NCBI GenBank assembly: GCA_016721085.1
Contig: JADKJI010000031.1
Span: 1 to 64,000, forward strand
Length of the DNA stretch: 64,000 nt
Direction: 5' to 3'
Source of the DNA: Chitinophagaceae bacterium
GTDB taxonomy: Bacteria > Bacteroidota > Bacteroidia > Chitinophagales > Chitinophagaceae
Shown: positions 29,242 to 37,943 of the stretch, one piece after another
How positions within the stretch are numbered: the first letter of the stretch is position 1
Layout: every line of letters begins with the position of its first letter
The notes under the pieces: generated by a model
What the model was told of the DNA's origin: nothing
Database searches by the model: none
The model's input: the letters and a program-made list of their open reading frames with translations, nothing else
Position numbers and translations under genes: made by a program

Positions 29242-30501
29242 ATGGAGACCTACGGTAAAATCCTATTAATCGCTATGCCTGCCTTTCTGGTACTGGTACT
29301 CATAGAAAAATGGTACGGTTGGCAAAAAGGCAAAGACACTGTCAGAAACCTCGATATGATCAGCAGTCTCAGCAGTGGTATTACAAATGTTACCAAAGAT
29401 GTACTGGGAATAAGTATTGGAATCATATCTTATAGCTGGATGGTGGAACATCTCGCTATCACACATGTCACATCTGGATTCCTGACTTATCTGATCTGCT
29501 TCCTGGCACTTGATCTTTCCGGATACTGGGTTCACCGCATTGCTCACGAATACAATTTCTTCTGGAACAGCCATATCGTTCATCACAGCAGCGAAGAATA
29601 TAATCTGGCTTGCGCATTACGCCAGAGTATATCAGTCTTCATTCGCCTCTTCACCTTTTTCCTTTTGCCTGCAGCTGTGCTGGGTGTTCCGGAAAAAGTG
29701 ATTGCTGTAACGGCTCCTCTCCATCTTTTTGCTCAGTTCTGGTATCATACCAGACATATCAATAAGATGGGATTCCTTGAAAAAATCATCGTCACACCTT
29801 CACACCACAGGGTTCATCATGCCATCAATCCTGAATATTTAGATAAGAACTACTCGCAAATACTTATTATCTGGGACAAACTATTTGGCACATTCCAGGA
29901 AGAGAAGGCCGATATACCTCCTGTTTATGGAATCACCCGTCCTGTTCAAACCTGGAATCCGATAAAAATCAATTTCCAGCATTTATGGTTACTTTTCAAA
30001 GATGCCTGGCGAACTTCCAATCTCAACGACAAATTCCGAATCTGGATGATGCCAACCGGATGGAGACCTGCCGATGTTGCTGAAAAATATCCTGTTTATA
30101 AAATCAATGACGTCTACCATTTCGAAAAATATGACACCCCAGCATCTAAACCACAACTTATCTGGTACTGGATTCAAATTTTACTGACGTTGTTTTTCAT
30201 AAGCTATCTATTTGGCAACATCGCTTATATCAATTCACTAAACCCCTTTTACATCTACATCTACGGCATTTTCGTTTTCCTTAGCGTTTATGCTTATACC
30301 GATCTTATGGATCGAAATAAGAATGCATGGATATGGGAAACCATAAAAAACCTTTTTGGTGCTGCCATCATCCTCTACATCGGTGATTGGTTCGGAAGCT
30401 CAAAATGGAGCCTGGGAATCAATTACGTGTTGTTTGGTTATTTCGTGGCGGCCACTCTAATTACATACTACCTGTCAAGAAAAGAACTCGTTACAAATTA
30501 A
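29242..30501 (+). CDS. Sterol desaturase/fatty-acid hydroxylase family membrane protein
   Basis: 419 aa integral membrane di-iron protein. The histidine boxes are visible in order: HRIAH, HIVHH and, after a further helix, HTRH plus HHRVHH. N-terminal TM helices (about residues 5-25, 40-65, 75-100) and C-terminal TM segments (about 310-400) flank the catalytic core. Homologues hydroxylate or desaturate lipids such as alkylglycerols or sterols; the lipid here is unknown. It is the only plus-strand gene within the minus-strand hydroxyproline/glycosidase run. ATG at 29242 preferred to an upstream in-frame start at 29206, which lies only 3 bases from the divergent gene. Confidence 0.88.
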   Translation: METYGKILLIAMPAFLVLVLIEKWYGWQKGKDTVRNLDMISSLSSGITNVTKDVLGISIGIISYSWMVEHLAITHVTSGFLTYLICFLALDLSGYWVHRIAHEYNFFWNSHIVHHSSEEYNLACALRQSISVFIRLFTFFLLPAAVLGVPEKVIAVTAPLHLFAQFWYHTRHINKMGFLEKIIVTPSHHRVHHAINPEYLDKNYSQILIIWDKLFGTFQEEKADIPPVYGITRPVQTWNPIKINFQHLWLLFKDAWRTSNLNDKFRIWMMPTGWRPADVAEKYPVYKINDVYHFEKYDTPASKPQLIWYWIQILLTLFFISYLFGNIAYINSLNPFYIYIYGIFVFLSVYAYTDLMDRNKNAWIWETIKNLFGAAIILYIGDWFGSSKWSLGINYVLFGYFVAATLITYYLSRKELVTN

Positions 30502-30634
30502 AAAGTCAAAAGTTAGAAGTCAAAAGTTTAAGGGTTTTAGGTTTAAAGTTTAAGGTTCTTACATTCGATTATTCTTTTCGGATTTGAAAACCTTAAACCT
30601 TAAACTATTGAACTTTGTCTCCCGACTCCCGACT
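30502..30634. repeat. Inverted GTTTAAGG and CCCGACT repeat tract between convergent genes
   Basis: Begins with AAGTCAAAAGTTAGAAGTCAAAAG words, then GGTTTAAAGTTTAAGGTTC, and after about 30 bases the reverse complement GAAAACCTTAAACCTTAAACT, so a long hairpin is possible. It ends in CTCCCGACTCCCGACTTCAGAC heptamers next to the aldehyde dehydrogenase stop. May act as a terminator for both convergent genes. Confidence 0.6.
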
Positions 30635-32116
30635 TCAGACTCCCGACTTACTCACCTCTCCATTCACCATCCTCCAAATCCCCAACGGATTACCATCTTT
30701 CAACTCATCTGGCAATAATTGCTTTGGCCAGTTCTGAAAGGCGATGGGACGAACAAACCGCTTTATGGCATCCGCTCCCACACTTGTATAACGTCCATCA
30801 GTACTTGCCGGAAAGGGTCCGCCATGATGCATACTCAGGCAAACCTCTACACCTGTTGGAACACTATTAATTATAAATCTGCCACATATATTCTTAATGG
30901 CTTCTACTAATTCATCGTTGCCTGTTATATCGCTATCTGTTGCCATTAATGTTGCAGTCAATTGTCCTTCTAACTTTTTTGCCACAGTAACCATCTCTTC
31001 CATATCCTTACAACGAATCACAATGGAATATGGGCCGAATACTTCCTGATGTAACACTGGATTGGAAAGGAATGCCGCACCTGTAGCAGTTGCTAAAGTT
31101 GGTAGGCCTTGTACTTCTGAAGGCGCTTGTTCCGACTCAGCCACCAGATGAACTTCTTCCTGTAACAATGCTTCTCCTTTCTTTTCCTTATAAGCTTTTA
31201 CAATTCCCGGATGTAACATGTTACCAGGAGCTATCTGTTTAATGGCTTTTCCCAGATCATGAACGAATGTCTGCAAGGCTTCGCTTTCTATTCCAATGAT
31301 CAAACCAGGATTGGTACAGAACTGTCCAACACCCAATGTAATAGAGCCTGCACACATGGCAGCTATAGCGCTGGCATCTGTTGCTAATTTGCCTGGAAGA
31401 AGGAATATGGGATTGATACTTCCCATTTCTGAAAAAACAGGAATAGGTTCTTTACGCTGATTGGCCCAATCGAACAAAGCCTTACCACCTAAAAATGAAC
31501 CTGTAAAACCAACGGCTTTGGTCAATGGATGCATCACCAATGCTTTTCCCACTTCAAAAGAGGCACCATGTATATGTGTGAATACACCATCAGGTAATTT
31601 GCAATCACAAGCCGCTTTTAGTATGGCTTCTGCTACCCTGTTAGACGTAAGAGGATGTGCAGGATGTGCTTTTACAACAACAGGACAACCCGCTGCAAAA
31701 GCAGTAGCAGTATCACCACCAGCTGTAGAATAAGCAAAAGGGAAGTTTGAAGCACCAAACACTATTACAGGTCCCAATGGCACCTGCATTTTTCTGATAT
31801 CAGGTTTTGGCGGATTCTTATCTGGTATTGCCGTATCTATCCTTGCTTCCAGCCATTCTCCTTTTTCACAAGCATCTGCATACTGGTTCAACTGGAAAAT
31901 GGTACGGCCTCTTTCATTTCGTAATCTTGCCTCAGGTAAATTGGTTTCTTTCATGGCAGTATGAATTAATTCATCTCCACATTGTTCCAATTCAACAGCA
32001 ATAGCCCGCATAAAGCCAGCCCTTTCTTTAAGAGAACATTTACGATACTCATGGAAAGCTTTCCATGCTTTTTCCATCACTTCATTGATCTCTTGCTTAG
32101 TAGCATCTTGAAACAT
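30635..32116 (-). CDS. Alpha-ketoglutarate-semialdehyde dehydrogenase (2,5-dioxovalerate dehydrogenase)
   Basis: About 493 aa NAD(P)-dependent aldehyde dehydrogenase. Oxidises 2,5-dioxopentanoate to 2-oxoglutarate, the last step of hydroxyproline catabolism (and also of the oxidative L-arabinose and glucarate routes). Cofactor-fold motif FGASNFPFAYSTAGGDTATA, catalytic Glu230 in VFSEMGSINPIF and catalytic Cys267 in VGQFCTNPG. The pattern VVVKAHPAHPLTSNR fits the NADP-type KGSADH. ATG at 32116 (MFQDATKQE) is preferred to 32164, which overlaps the preceding gene; the gap to that gene is then 7 bases. Pathway placement is by context with epimerase and deaminase genes. Confidence 0.9.
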   Translation of the reverse strand: MFQDATKQEINEVMEKAWKAFHEYRKCSLKERAGFMRAIAVELEQCGDELIHTAMKETNLPEARLRNERGRTIFQLNQYADACEKGEWLEARIDTAIPDKNPPKPDIRKMQVPLGPVIVFGASNFPFAYSTAGGDTATAFAAGCPVVVKAHPAHPLTSNRVAEAILKAACDCKLPDGVFTHIHGASFEVGKALVMHPLTKAVGFTGSFLGGKALFDWANQRKEPIPVFSEMGSINPIFLLPGKLATDASAIAAMCAGSITLGVGQFCTNPGLIIGIESEALQTFVHDLGKAIKQIAPGNMLHPGIVKAYKEKKGEALLQEEVHLVAESEQAPSEVQGLPTLATATGAAFLSNPVLHQEVFGPYSIVIRCKDMEEMVTVAKKLEGQLTATLMATDSDITGNDELVEAIKNICGRFIINSVPTGVEVCLSMHHGGPFPASTDGRYTSVGADAIKRFVRPIAFQNWPKQLLPDELKDGNPLGIWRMVNGEVSKSGV

Positions 32117-32123
32117 ACTTGTA

Positions 32124-33533
32124 TTATTTACCTGGTTCTTTAAAATTTTTTGATGCATCTTCAACTATAACCACTAAATCCTGCTCTTTACCTTTTGTTG
32201 TAACTCCTCCTCTGAATGTTCCCAGATTCTGGATAGTTCCAAAGGAAATCGCTTTCCCTAAAGCGGGATTATATAACCATATCCTGATATTATCTGACTT
32301 TATACCATCGGTTGATAATTGAAATTCTTTGGCTACTGGAAAATAAGCCATAAGATAAGTACTATCTGCATCCCTGAAAGCAATCGCTTTCTCATCCTTA
32401 TCCCCTTGTCCTTCCAGAATGATTGAATTATCAGGAATCCTTCCCAATGATGGCCTTGACTCAATCAATTTTCGAAGAAATCCAACTTGAAATGCACCAG
32501 GTCTGTCAATAGCTTCTGTCCAAAACCTGTCTGCATGATTTATCTTTTCCTCTCGTGCACTATAAAATTGCCAAACAGCGTGGTGACCATAGGTTACACC
32601 ACAGGCTCCTGCGAATACAGACCGATAGCATTGTTTCCTTACATCATAACTATTGAAATAACCATTCGCCGAATCCCATTTTGGCCATGGGTTTACAGGA
32701 TGATCTTCGTAATTAGGCTCTGCATCAAGAGTAGGTTTTGCAGGAACTAATTTTCTATCTCTTGTTATCCATTCCCAAACAGGAACATCATGGCCTCCGC
32801 CATGTCCGCTTTGCATTGTATTTATTGAAAGCCACTGTTCATTATGTATTTGCTGTGAAGTTGACAATGGGCCACCCCATGTATGATAGGTAAACAGGGC
32901 TCTTCCACCTGTGCCTTCTTTTATCCCTTTAGCCATAGCTCTCCAGATTGGACGCCAATCCATGCTATCTCTCATTGGTGGACGGTCACCCCCCAATATC
33001 CAAATGATGTTTGGATATTTAGAATACCGTTTTCCAATAAATAAACCGTAATTGTAAGCGGTGGTTTCTGTAAATACAACAGGGCCATCACCCCAATTGG
33101 GAGTAACCTTATCACCCCAGGTTGGCAACAACCCCATATACATCTTTAATTCAAGTGCTTTCTCTACTGTCCAGTCCACTAATGAAAAATAATTTTCATT
33201 AGGAACTACATTGATATTATCGATAAAGGGGCGATCTCCATACCTGTTTGGTTTCCTGAGTCCATCGAACTCTGCAAGCACTACAGCATGAATAACATTG
33301 AATCCTTTATCGTGCCGATTATTCAGATACTTCAATATCTCTTCCTTGGTAAGTCGATGAAAAAGTTCCCAACCCGTATCTCCTAACCAAAAAAAGGGCT
33401 TTCCATCCTGGTATTGCAGATAATGGCCATTTGAAGATACATGAAGAGGTGCAGGCATGGGATTATCAAACTGTGCTATTACAGTGTTCAGTTGAAGTAA
33501 TCCTAGCAGCAATAACAATGCGGCTTTTCCCAT
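32124..33533 (-). CDS. Secreted DUF4038 glycoside hydrolase (GH140/apiosidase-like)
   Basis: 469 aa. Signal peptide (ends TVIAQ), a TIM-barrel DUF4038 domain (about residues 30-375: KPFFWLGDTGWELFHRL near the start, NIIWILGGDRPP, KPTLDAEPNYEDHP) and a C-terminal beta domain of the collagen-binding-2 type (about 380-469). DUF4038 includes GH140, whose type enzyme BT1012 removes apiose from rhamnogalacturonan II; related proteins act on other plant polymers. It sits inside the hydroxyproline operon, 13 bases after the deaminase gene and 7 before the dehydrogenase. ATG at 33533 is preferred to 33629, because the longer start overlaps the deaminase. Confidence 0.82.
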   Translation of the reverse strand: MGKAALLLLLGLLQLNTVIAQFDNPMPAPLHVSSNGHYLQYQDGKPFFWLGDTGWELFHRLTKEEILKYLNNRHDKGFNVIHAVVLAEFDGLRKPNRYGDRPFIDNINVVPNENYFSLVDWTVEKALELKMYMGLLPTWGDKVTPNWGDGPVVFTETTAYNYGLFIGKRYSKYPNIIWILGGDRPPMRDSMDWRPIWRAMAKGIKEGTGGRALFTYHTWGGPLSTSQQIHNEQWLSINTMQSGHGGGHDVPVWEWITRDRKLVPAKPTLDAEPNYEDHPVNPWPKWDSANGYFNSYDVRKQCYRSVFAGACGVTYGHHAVWQFYSAREEKINHADRFWTEAIDRPGAFQVGFLRKLIESRPSLGRIPDNSIILEGQGDKDEKAIAFRDADSTYLMAYFPVAKEFQLSTDGIKSDNIRIWLYNPALGKAISFGTIQNLGTFRGGVTTKGKEQDLVVIVEDASKNFKEPGK

Positions 33534-33546
33534 AAAATGATATTCC

Positions 33547-34461
33547 TTACAAGTTAAGGTAATCGGGCAGAACCGGACGGGAAGCGATGCCAGTGTCAAT
33601 AACTTCCAGGATACGTTTTCTTTCTTCACCTACAAGGGTCAATCTTGGAGCCCTAACAGATTCTGAACCTATTCCTGCCTGCTTTTCAGCGAGCTTAATA
33701 TATTGAACCAGTTTTGGATGGATATCCAGTTCCAACAGTGGCATAAACCAACGATATATTTTTGCTGCTTCAGCAATCTTTCCAGCTTTCACCAAACGAT
33801 AAATGGCTACAGTTTCAGCAGGGAATGCACAAACCAGTCCGGCAACCCAACCATCTGCTCCCAAACATAATTCTTCCATTGCCAGAGTATCAACGCCGCA
33901 AAGAATCTTGATTCGATCCCCAAACTTGTTGATAAGCCTGGTAACATTCGTTACGTCGCGGGTGCTTTCCTTTACTGCACCTATATTCTTGCATTCAACC
34001 AGTTCGGCAAACATATCGATAGTTACATCTATCTTATAATCAACCGGGTTATTATAGATCATCATTGGCAAATCGGTAGAATCGGCAACCGTTTTGAAAT
34101 AGGTCACTGTTTCCCTATGATCACTTTTATACCGCATTGGAGGAAGGATCATCAATCCCTGTGCTCCCCATTTCTTTGCCAGTTCTGCCTGACGAAGAGC
34201 TTCCTTAGTGGAACCTTCGGCAATATTTATTACTACTGGCACTCTGCCTTCACATTTCTCAATCGCAAACTTTACCAACTTTTCCTTTTCGTCCGTAGTC
34301 AATACACTGGCTTCGCCCAACGTACCACCAAGTATAATACCGTCTACCCCAGCTTTTATCTGGAATTGAAGGTTATGGTTAAACAGGTCAAGGTCTAATT
34401 CATCATTATTGGTGAATTTTGTTGTGAGTGCGGGGAATACCCCTTTCCATTCAAATGACAT
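33547..34461 (-). CDS. DapA-family lyase, probable 1-pyrroline-4-hydroxy-2-carboxylate deaminase
   Basis: 304 aa class I aldolase fold. The Schiff-base lysine is Lys164 in GAVKESTRDV, the conserved Tyr136 is in MIYNNPVDY, and GGTLGEASVLT forms the substrate-carboxylate loop. The family includes DapA, KDG/L-KDA dehydratases and the hydroxyproline-pathway deaminase. The epimerase, D-amino-acid dehydrogenase and KGSADH in the same run favour the deaminase, which yields 2,5-dioxopentanoate. An L-2-keto-3-deoxyarabonate dehydratase making the same product is an alternative, as arabinosidases are also encoded. First gene of the minus-strand operon, divergent from the AraC-type regulator with 123 bases between starts. 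Confidence 0.82.
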   Translation of the reverse strand: MSFEWKGVFPALTTKFTNNDELDLDLFNHNLQFQIKAGVDGIILGGTLGEASVLTTDEKEKLVKFAIEKCEGRVPVVINIAEGSTKEALRQAELAKKWGAQGLMILPPMRYKSDHRETVTYFKTVADSTDLPMMIYNNPVDYKIDVTIDMFAELVECKNIGAVKESTRDVTNVTRLINKFGDRIKILCGVDTLAMEELCLGADGWVAGLVCAFPAETVAIYRLVKAGKIAEAAKIYRWFMPLLELDIHPKLVQYIKLAEKQAGIGSESVRAPRLTLVGEERKRILEVIDTGIASRPVLPDYLNL

Positions 34462-34584
34462 ATGCTGATTTTTTTCAAAAATACCCTAAGTTCAAATAGT
34501 CTCCTATACGCGGATTGGTGTATTCTATGCATATTTTAACCCATTTTATGTAATTTTAGCCTTTATGTCATTAATATCGGTATA

Positions 34585-35451
34585 ATGAAAGTAATCCCCT
34601 TTACAATACCTGTTCCAAAAGACAAGAGCATTATCATACAGGAAGACCGTCTTCCTTACTTCTATAATCATCTGCATCGCCATCATGAAATTCAGATCAC
34701 CTGGATTCAGCAGGGAGAAGGGACTTTATTGGTCGGAGAATCGATGCATCATTTTCAACCTGGAGATGTTTTTGTCATTGGTGCCAATCAGCCGCATATC
34801 TTTAAAAGTGATGCTTCCTACTTTGAAAAAAGGAATAAGAAAATATCGCAATCTGTTACTATTTTCTTCAATGAAAATGGGGATCTGGAGCCATTATTGA
34901 AATTGCCGGAATTAAAACTGATCAGAAAATGGCTCGAGCAATTTCCAGCGGGTTGTAAACTCCCTCAGGCATCTCAAACAACTATTATAAAACTCATCCA
35001 AAGTGTGGGTAGTTCAAAAGGGTCATTACAAATTGCAAGGTTCATAGAATTATTGCAGGTATTTGCAAGTAATAAAGGGTTATCTGCCTTATCAACCCTT
35101 TCACAACCGCTTCAGTTTAATGAATCGGAAGGGGCCAGATTAAATACCATTTACCAATATACATTAGAACATTTTTCGGAATCTATCAGCCTGAATGAAG
35201 TGGCGGCCAAAGCCCATCTTACTGTTCCGGCATTTTGCAGATACTTCAAGAAAAGAACAAGAAAAACCTATGTTGGTTTCCTAAATGAAATTCGTATCAG
35301 CGAAGCATGTAAGTTATTACAGCAGGAACCGGAAAGTATGGTATCCATTGCCTTTGCCACCGGCTTCTCACATATAAGCAGTTTTAACCGAACCTTTAAG
35401 CAGATAATGGGGATTTCTCCAAGGGAATTCAAGAACAGGTCATCAATTTGA
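34585..35451 (+). CDS. AraC-family transcriptional regulator with N-terminal cupin
   Basis: 288 aa. The N-terminal cupin ligand-binding half (about 15-95: HHEIQITWIQQGEGTLLVGE, HFQPGDVFVIGANQPHIF) and C-terminal double helix-turn-helix (about 190-285: SLNEVAAKAHLTVPAFCRYF, SIAFATGFSHISSFNRTFK, GISPREFKNR) are clear. It is transcribed divergently from the hydroxyproline deaminase operon, so it probably controls that operon and perhaps the longer arabinosidase run. Possible inducers are hydroxyproline, a pathway intermediate or a pentose; the sequence does not tell which. Confidence 0.92.
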   Translation: MKVIPFTIPVPKDKSIIIQEDRLPYFYNHLHRHHEIQITWIQQGEGTLLVGESMHHFQPGDVFVIGANQPHIFKSDASYFEKRNKKISQSVTIFFNENGDLEPLLKLPELKLIRKWLEQFPAGCKLPQASQTTIIKLIQSVGSSKGSLQIARFIELLQVFASNKGLSALSTLSQPLQFNESEGARLNTIYQYTLEHFSESISLNEVAAKAHLTVPAFCRYFKKRTRKTYVGFLNEIRISEACKLLQQEPESMVSIAFATGFSHISSFNRTFKQIMGISPREFKNRSSI

Positions 35452-35516
35452 AAAATGAAACTAGCTTAAATCCCTGCCCTATAGTTACAAATAAAATATT
35501 ATTGGTAGCTTTAAGA

Positions 35517-37935
35517 ATGCACAAAACACTTTATCATCCTATTTGCTATTTGCATTATTTCTAATACTGTAAAGGCACAGCAATCCGGATATGAAACCCT
35601 GAATTCATTAGCAGCAAAACTGGTTACTACAGTTGATAATTCAGCTTCGCTATATGTGCACCTTGATAAGACTGTTCATTCTGCTGGGGGTACTATTTGG
35701 TGTAAAGGATATTTAGTACAGCAATCAAACAGAATTCCAATTACTAGTCCTACAACAGTTTATATTGACCTGGTAAATGGTGCTGATAGTATAATAAGTC
35801 ATCTTATTTTAGAATCAGGTGACTTAAAATTAGAAGCTGCAATACCTATTCCACATAAACTAAGCCCCGGCTACTATACAATAAGGGCTTATACAAGTGA
35901 AATGGTAAAAAACAATCCTAATGGCATTTTTTACTCTCCGGTTTATATAACAAATGCAGCTTCCAGCGCCTCAGTGGAAAGCATCAATTGTTTTCAGGCT
36001 AGCACAGGAAAAGCTCCAGTTGAAGAAATCCAGATCATTCCTGAAGGAAACTGGTTAATAAATGGAATTGACAATAAAGTGGCAGTGCTGTCATTTAATA
36101 AACAAGGCCAACCAGTTCCAATTGCAGGTATTGTGAAAGATAACCGGGATAGCATAGTGGCCAGTTTTAAAACCGGCGCGAATGGTTCAACCACATTTAT
36201 TTTACAGCCGGTTAAAACCAGAAAATATAAAGCTATCATAACGAAGGAAGGGGCTATTTGGAAAGAAATCAATTTGCCGGATGCACCAATAAATGCTTAT
36301 CAATTAGCCATTACAAAAGAAGATGCATCGAATATTTATGCCCGAATTGGTTTGAGTGATTTGTTATATACCAAAACTCCTGTTAGTTATTTGATTGGCA
36401 TGTCGAAAGGAAGAATCTGCTTCAGTGCCATGGGAAAGGGCATGTATGCAGTAACGATTCCAAAAAAGAATTTCCCTGCTGGAATTGCAGAGTTCTTCCT
36501 TTTTGATGAAAAGCAGGAACTCGTTAGCAGAAGGAAAATATATACAGGATTAGAATCAACCACCGTAAAATTGGAAACTGATAAGAAAGAATATATGGGA
36601 CGCTCCACTGTGAAATTGTCAGTGACCATTACAGATACTGCCGGAAAAGCGGTACCAGCCCTTTTATCAGTTTCAGTTACTGACCAAAAAATGGTTCCTT
36701 ATTATTTTGCACCTAGTTTCCCGAACTATTCGGAAAAATCAAATGCAACTCTTTTTTTACAGAACAGGTTTCCATATAAGGATTTAACTGCTACTGAAAA
36801 GGAGTCCCTTCTAATAGGTGATAATTCACCCTTGGCATTAAAGCCAGCTCAAAAGAGTGAATCAGACACAACTATTGATATTCCAGGTATTACAATCAAA
36901 GGACATCTTTTGAAATCAGACAATGAACCCGTAGCTAACCAACCTATTTCTTTAATGTCGGAGCAACAGCGTAATATTTTATTATTCGACACAACAGACA
37001 ATACCGGATATTTCGAGTTCAGAAAGGCAAGATTTTACGATAGTACATTGTTCTTTATTTATTCAGATACAAAAAACCAAAAAGTAGCCGACTGGAAAAT
37101 ATCATTGGAAAATGATAAGAACATATTTCAGGATAATAGCTCATCAGAAAAATACTGTGTTACAGACTCTTCAATTCTTCAAAACATTAAATCATATACA
37201 AAAAGTAATGCAGATAGTTTTCTAACAGGGAATACAAGGGCTTGGCTTGCTGAAGTATCCATTAAATCGTCTTCCAAAAAAGGCAAATCAGATAATCCCA
37301 AAAATCGTTTTAGCAATATCATCACAAGAGAGCAATTATCAAAACTCAATCTTTCCAGCATGGCAAACGCTATCAAGATGTTACCAGGCGTTATCATGAT
37401 TGGTAATCAGCTCACTCTCAGGGGAGGGATGCAGGGAATTGATAATTCTGCTGGAGCAGATCTTGAACCACTGGTTGTTGTTGATGGAGTTCCAGCAAAA
37501 ATCAGCAGTGGTGGTGTTACAGATTATCTTAATTCTTTTAATCCTTACAATATCGATTATATAGAAGTATTAAAAGGCCCCGAAGCTGCCTTCTATGCAT
37601 CCAGAAGTGGCAATGGTGTTATTGTTATCAAAACAGGGTTACCTGGGAATTACAGTTCCAAGCAAAATAACATGAAAGGTTTTTACCCTGCCGGATTTCA
37701 TTTTGCACCAGAATTTTACCAGCCAAATTATCAAATAGATGCTGTAAGGGAAGCGCAATTCAGCGACAACCGATCAACCATTTATTGGAATGGTCATTTA
37801 CAAACTGATGAGAATGGAAAAACGCAGGTTCAATTTTTCACTGCTGATCCAAGATCAACATACCTCATTACGCTTACAGGCATCACCTCGAAAGGTGAAA
37901 TCATTTATAAACAATTAACAATTAACAGGAATTAA
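35517..37935 (+). CDS. MG2/carboxypeptidase-regulatory/TonB-plug surface protein (5' frameshift)
   Basis: The uninterrupted frame starts with GTG at 35656 (759 aa) and would lack a signal peptide. However the same frame upstream (35521-35655) encodes KHFIILFAICIISNTVKAQ, a perfect signal peptide, preceded by an ATG at 35517 out of frame. Adding two A to the run 35523-35526 joins them, giving about 806 aa. Domains in order: MG2-like alpha-2-macroglobulin strand domain (LHLDKTVHSAGGTIWCKGY), further beta domains, a carboxypeptidase-regulatory-like domain (about 36890-37100), then a TonB plug (AIKMLPGVIMIG, LVVVDGVPAKI, YNIDYIEVLKGPEAAFYASR). There is no beta-barrel, so it is not a transporter. 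Such proteins are common but uncharacterised in Bacteroidota. Confidence 0.8.
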
Positions 37936-37943
37936 ACAATATA

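Noticed and set aside
12072..34461. Classical polysaccharide utilisation locus
   Set aside because: Many hydrolases but no SusC/SusD pair in the window, so it does not meet the usual definition; the missing transport genes may lie elsewhere.
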